The notes under the pieces were generated by a model that did no database searches, was not told where the DNA came from, and was given only the letters and a program-made list of their open reading frames with translations. The position numbers and the translations under genes are program-made. DNA of 64,000 bases from an uncultured Cohaesibacter sp. (lineage in GTDB: Bacteria > Pseudomonadota > Alphaproteobacteria > Rhizobiales > Cohaesibacteraceae), in contig NZ_OY759867.1 of the NCBI RefSeq assembly GCF_963662805.1, forward strand, positions 310,001 to 374,000, in the 5' to 3' direction. Positions 61,201 through 64,000 of the stretch are shown here, piece after piece (positions within the stretch are counted from its first letter, which is position 1; the number at the start of each line of letters is the position of its first letter).

Positions 61201-61663
61201 GAAGCTTGGGGTCCTGGCAGCACGGGGCGCGCTGAGAAGCCTGGCTGCCGAACGTCGCAGTTCAATGCTCAAGGATGTGGAAGACGCCTTCGTCACCATA
61301 ACAGCCAAGGAATGGGAGAAAGTCGACGTTTGGAGTGAAGCCGAGGGCGAGAAGCTAGTCGGTATGAAACCTGGCAGCGATCCTGTGCCGGTTGCAAGTA
61401 TGTCCACTGGGACCATGGGCCAGCTGTATTTTGCTCTACGCCTTGCTGGGTATCGCAGTTATGCCCGCGATCCGGGTCCTCTTCCTATGATCCTCGACGA
61501 TATTATGGAAACTTTCGATAACAAACGTGCATCTGCCGCCCTGAACCTTTGCGCAGAAATTGGTCGCAGCGGACAAGCTATCATCTTCACGCACCATGAG
61601 CATCTGGTGGAACTCGCGCAAAAGTGCATTCCTGGGGTTTTAACCGTTGAAATGCCGAAGTAA
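58259..61663 (+). CDS. YhaN/SbcC-like SMC-type ATPase partner of the nuclease
   Basis: A 1134-residue ABC-type ATPase with Rad50/SbcC architecture. The N-terminal half-site has Walker A GQNESGKST (36-44) in the YhaN-type AAA_23 context, followed by very long coiled coils (about 170-950) and the C-terminal half-site with signature STGTMGQLYFALRLA, Walker B PMILDDIMETFD and FTHHEHL. It should hold DNA ends and gate the nuclease. There is no obvious zinc-hook CxxC in the coiled coil, as in the YhaN group. It overlaps the nuclease by four bases. Length and order match known YhaO-YhaN pairs. Confidence 0.88.
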   Translation: MRLNRLDLIRYGRFDGAEIVLPRPADVTPDVTIIYGQNESGKSTAFNGFLELLFGMKAGTHPYAFRFERNDLVVGAELDIPGSGVTVLRRNGKRTQSLLDHQDRPVDEAILSSALHGLSMEGYVERFSLNDEGLRKGGERIAEAKGDLGQLLHAGVSGLTSMAATLEDMTARADKFHKKSGRGTALKTGKDRLKEINQELRTERLTPDRERALRKDRETAHKAFEEADAELVRARNRQAASKAAQAWYEQTEDIRKIDQTLAEFPAGPDLRKGMTGDVATLVTTLSEKEESIASADARIARHETLISDNEADPAAGYLVEELAELDQIRIDGASLTSRADTARSDLERRSGERNDAARQINQVLTMLAVPDEPAEALVLTIEELETLAEAVQACQTTEGELRAASNVLKTARDQLGDAPTEPKDLSNLQTAFDAWQKVSDVSGLEDNLRSERARLAKAVSGLPTTWQKLIENGLPARESLDELLREWNTLTANIASATEDLRGREADYKAARARREADESAPDSIDAAAMEETRRQRDTAWQSHRGSLSDESAERFEDAMYADDGVRTSYLMGTEARKQLANSRTQESTAKAARDTTKDKLEVLIGKRDVLAKRVFSLATALGFPPDTGPTAFTTRLTDLTAAAEIATEATIAENALEDQTKRRKAAFNDLFAAARLVDIEGEERDLDARVGKALTLQENVRKTWENWRRGERNISVCKKAETQAETDHKAALNRLETLTSALPLPDCSVASVKTALPQLRRLQQLHSNHKSLAGRVEALERAVATLAMSAARLAEILGESFNLEDDPLPIINRARARVNKAAEADRVRKREEDLLDEEVTGRKRALTARDKAQTQLENLFEGQGGDDLLPTERAAHLAERDELRRARANADQLRNEARSGVSHTLFNEELERLPNATREAELQQELDDAQIVRDSARDQYIEKKRLYDEAYAAADNSALVTEQATILEELRNSARQAAVAKLGVLAARGALRSLAAERRSSMLKDVEDAFVTITAKEWEKVDVWSEAEGEKLVGMKPGSDPVPVASMSTGTMGQLYFALRLAGYRSYARDPGPLPMILDDIMETFDNKRASAALNLCAEIGRSGQAIIFTHHEHLVELAQKCIPGVLTVEMPK

Positions 61664-61730
61664 ATAGCGATTGTGTCGCTCATACGGTCATGCATGTTGA
61701 AGCTGATTGATGCTTTGTTTGATTTTGTTT

Positions 61731-63866
61731 TTAGGGATCTACAACACGAGTAGAATTCGAGTTTGTATTTGGTTGCAACAATGAAGCGAGCAAGTCACTG
61801 AGGCCGGTCTCTCGAGTATCCGGATTTGGAAGGCTGGTGATGGCTCTTTCAAATGCCCGCCGATCACCAATGAGCACCACTTGTTCCTGTGCTCTTGTTA
61901 TAGCGGTGTACAGTAGTGTTCGATCGAGGATTTTACTCTCTACCACTGGAATGATTACGCGTTTGAATTGACTGCCTTGGCTTTTGTGGCACGTAATGGC
62001 GTATGCATAATCAATGCCTTTGACAGATTCATCCGGAATTTGCTTCACCTCCCCGTCGAACTCCACTTCAAGACTCTCGGCTGCTTTTCTTATGATACCC
62101 AGAGTGCCGTTCATCAGACCAAGGTCATAGTCATTTACCGTCCAGATCACCGGCTCTCCTTCCGCGAAATGGAAGCGCTCCAGGCGAGCCGGTGATAAGA
62201 GACTATGAAACAGCCGATTAATCGTTTTTGTTCCTGCTGGCCCATTCTTTACTGCGCCCACAATTTGACATTCGTGAATTCCCCCAAGGTCATTCGTAAC
62301 ATCCAGCGCCGTATTGGCAATACTATAGGTATCGCAATCAATGAAGGAGACGCCTTGGCAGCACCCTTTGTATGCCGTCAATTGGGGCACTACGCCTTTG
62401 CGAATTGAGGCGCAGATTTGTGGAATGCCTGTAGATGCTGCTTGCCTATGCACTTGGGTCAATTCTACACGAGGGATGCGGTCGGGTTTGCAAAGGGCGT
62501 GAAAAACAAGTCCAAAGCCAATGGGCGGAAGTTGAGCTGGATCACCGACTAACACTAAGCGGCAGCCAGGTTCCAATCGTCTTAAGATCCGGTACATTGT
62601 TGGAAGATCAATCATTGATGCTTCATCGATAATGATAAGTGGCTCTGTATCGAGTTTAAGCTTTTCCGCATCAATGGATTGAATGAAGCTCATTATGGTC
62701 GTCGCGTGTCGTCCTGTGGCTTCGGTCATTCGTTTGGCAGCACGCCCAGCCAAGGCCATTTGGTGGATATGGCCTCCAAGTCTCTCAGAGAGCTCATGGA
62801 CCGCTTTCAAAACAGTCGTCTTTCCTACTCCTGCCCCTCCGGTTATGATCCCCACAGGAGCTTCTAATGCCAATTGTACAGCTTCCTGTTGGGCAAGGTT
62901 GAGCTTTATCCTCTCTCTGCTTTCAAACTTAGAAATCAAACTTGATATGTCTTCACACGATTTTGTGCGAAATGTTGGCTGATCTGTTTCAAATTTGCCG
63001 GTCATCGCGTCGCAAATAAAAGACGCGATGAACTTCTCCATGGTTGCGGGGCCCAATCCTTGGAGGCTGTTTTCCTGTTTAACGATCGCACAATCGTTTA
63101 GAGCAAGATCAATTGCGTTCTTCGCCACTTTTAAATCGCATCCGAGCAATCGCTGAACGCGTGAGCGAAAATCTGTCGCGTTTGTGGTGGTGTGGTTCAA
63201 CTGAATGCGTTGGTAGACGACGGCATCGGCTGCAGCGATGAGGCGACGTTCATCACTTAGTGAAATCCCAATGGACTTTGCAACGAGATCGGCCTGTTTC
63301 CAGGATGTAAAAGCAAGAAGCCGATATGGATTGTCTTCAATTTTCGAAATGACTTGGTTGCCGTAAATGGCAATCAGTTTACAGGATATTCCAAATGGTA
63401 GGCCACGTTGATCCAGATATCGATAGACGTCCGCTTCAATTGAAAGCTTCTTCCAGCCATTAATTAGGACGGTAGCAAGATCGTTGCCAAGAAACGACGA
63501 AAAAGCTTGATAGTTTTCCGTTTCCAGAAGGTCATAAATTGCCTCACCGAACTCGTTCCATAGATTTTCCGCGCGAGCTTTGCCTATGCCAGGAAAGTCT
63601 TTTGATTTCGAAATCGTTGAGACAATTAGCTTGCCCGATGGCTTTTCTAGCAACGCGGTTTCGATTTGAACCTGATCGCCATATTCTGGATGGTTCTTGA
63701 TTGTGCCAGATATTGTCCAGAGTTCACCGGCCTCAGGGACACGTGGCAATATGGAGCTTGCCGCGAGAAAACGATATTTTCGGCCCGACATGGTGAGCGC
63801 ATTGAATACCGCACCGCCGTAAGGTCCTACCCAAAGAACGTTTTCTATGATGACGGTTTGCGTCAT
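61731..63866 (-). CDS. recD2: RecD2-type ATP-dependent DNA helicase
   Basis: A 711-residue superfamily 1B helicase without RecBC. It has an N-terminal OB-like and helix-hairpin-helix region (FPGIGKARAENLWNEFG near residue 90), Walker A GGAGVGKTTVLKA, motif II IIDEASMID, VGDPAQLPPIG, and the C-terminal AYAITCHKSQGSQFKRV and TAITRAQEQ motifs. RecD2 unwinds DNA 5' to 3' in repair. Its ATG overlaps the stop codon of the upstream coiled-coil gene by four bases, so the two are translationally coupled. It is convergent with the YhaN-type gene, with 67 bases between. In this place it probably belongs to the accessory gene set. Confidence 0.9.
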   Translation of the reverse strand: MTQTVIIENVLWVGPYGGAVFNALTMSGRKYRFLAASSILPRVPEAGELWTISGTIKNHPEYGDQVQIETALLEKPSGKLIVSTISKSKDFPGIGKARAENLWNEFGEAIYDLLETENYQAFSSFLGNDLATVLINGWKKLSIEADVYRYLDQRGLPFGISCKLIAIYGNQVISKIEDNPYRLLAFTSWKQADLVAKSIGISLSDERRLIAAADAVVYQRIQLNHTTTNATDFRSRVQRLLGCDLKVAKNAIDLALNDCAIVKQENSLQGLGPATMEKFIASFICDAMTGKFETDQPTFRTKSCEDISSLISKFESRERIKLNLAQQEAVQLALEAPVGIITGGAGVGKTTVLKAVHELSERLGGHIHQMALAGRAAKRMTEATGRHATTIMSFIQSIDAEKLKLDTEPLIIIDEASMIDLPTMYRILRRLEPGCRLVLVGDPAQLPPIGFGLVFHALCKPDRIPRVELTQVHRQAASTGIPQICASIRKGVVPQLTAYKGCCQGVSFIDCDTYSIANTALDVTNDLGGIHECQIVGAVKNGPAGTKTINRLFHSLLSPARLERFHFAEGEPVIWTVNDYDLGLMNGTLGIIRKAAESLEVEFDGEVKQIPDESVKGIDYAYAITCHKSQGSQFKRVIIPVVESKILDRTLLYTAITRAQEQVVLIGDRRAFERAITSLPNPDTRETGLSDLLASLLQPNTNSNSTRVVDP

Positions 63867-64000
63867 GAGATAACGTGCTTTCCTTGTTCCAGCATATCCT
63901 CAATGTGTTTGAATCGCTTCAGCTTTGATCGGAGTTCGTAGACCTCCGCAACAAGGGAACTATTGGTTTGTTGCAGTGAAGTTATCTGTCGTTCAAGAGC
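63863..64000 (-). CDS. C-terminal end of a coiled-coil protein, partial
   Basis: The last 45 codons of a gene that runs off the right edge. The translated part (LERQITSLQQTNSSLVAEVY and then ELRSKLKRFKHIEDMLEQGK) is a strong coiled coil, ending at TGA 63865-63863. The stop overlaps the RecD2 start codon (ATGA), so they are one operon. The rest of the protein is not visible. Similar tails occur in KfrA-type DNA-binding proteins, SMC-like proteins and others, so no function is assigned. Confidence 0.75.
   Translation of the reverse strand, partial: ALERQITSLQQTNSSLVAEVYELRSKLKRFKHIEDMLEQGKHVIS

Overview
The window is chromosomal DNA from an alphaproteobacterium, most likely a marine member of the Hyphomicrobiales (Rhizobiales). 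Support comes from the gene clusters mfd-sdhE-recG-DUF502-glmS-glmU and coaD-ppi-ppi-queA-tgt-gyrA-marC, the lineage-typical IalB, HspQ and SdhE proteins, and high-GC coding. A Cohaesibacter-like genus is a guess. There are no rRNA genes, CRISPR arrays, complete insertion sequences or recognisable integrases.

Positions 1-40,400 look like ordinary core genome. The genes cover a truncated AEC transporter, a lipid A-type acyltransferase, a malyl-CoA lyase, HspQ, IalB, an oligopeptide-binding protein and a pair with degraded catalytic motifs (an acyl-AMP ligase-like protein beside a REC-REC-GGDEF protein). Then come DNA repair (Mfd, RecG), amino-sugar synthesis (GlmS, GlmU), DMT and CcdA membrane proteins, two identical tRNA-Lys genes, queuosine synthesis (QueA, Tgt), two cyclophilins, CoaD, GyrA, MarC, an RND efflux pump with its adaptor, a cation diffusion facilitator and a secreted carbohydrate-binding-like protein. 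Bidirectional terminators separate several of these blocks.

From about 40,400 to the right edge the character changes. The DNA is generally more AT-rich, gene-poor gaps appear, and almost every gene is of a defence or DNA-processing type. In order: two antitoxins without toxins behind an Mrr-type type IV restriction enzyme; a HerA-type ATPase with a DUF4297/Cap4-like nuclease partner; a lone HEPN-type protein; a decayed stretch with two copies of a ~130 bp direct repeat and a chemoreceptor gene fragment; a three-gene operon; an IS21-like end; an orphan Xre/MbcA/ParS antitoxin; an Mre11-like nuclease overlapping a YhaN/SbcC-like SMC ATPase; and a RecD2-type helicase overlapping a coiled-coil gene cut by the window edge. 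This is a defence island assembled from several sources.

The most interesting candidate is the operon at 49,015-56,002. Its first gene encodes a membrane protein with an N-terminal peptidoglycan-binding domain outside the cytoplasm, one membrane span, and cytoplasmic TerB_N/TerB/TerB_C-type modules. It is followed with almost no spacing by a BrxD-like (DUF2791) ATPase and an Lhr/BrxHI-like helicase. This suggests an envelope-anchored sensor coupled to a DNA-processing machine, conceptually like Zorya but built from different parts. A second notable observation is a Tgt enzyme in the core region that has lost three of the four usual zinc ligands.
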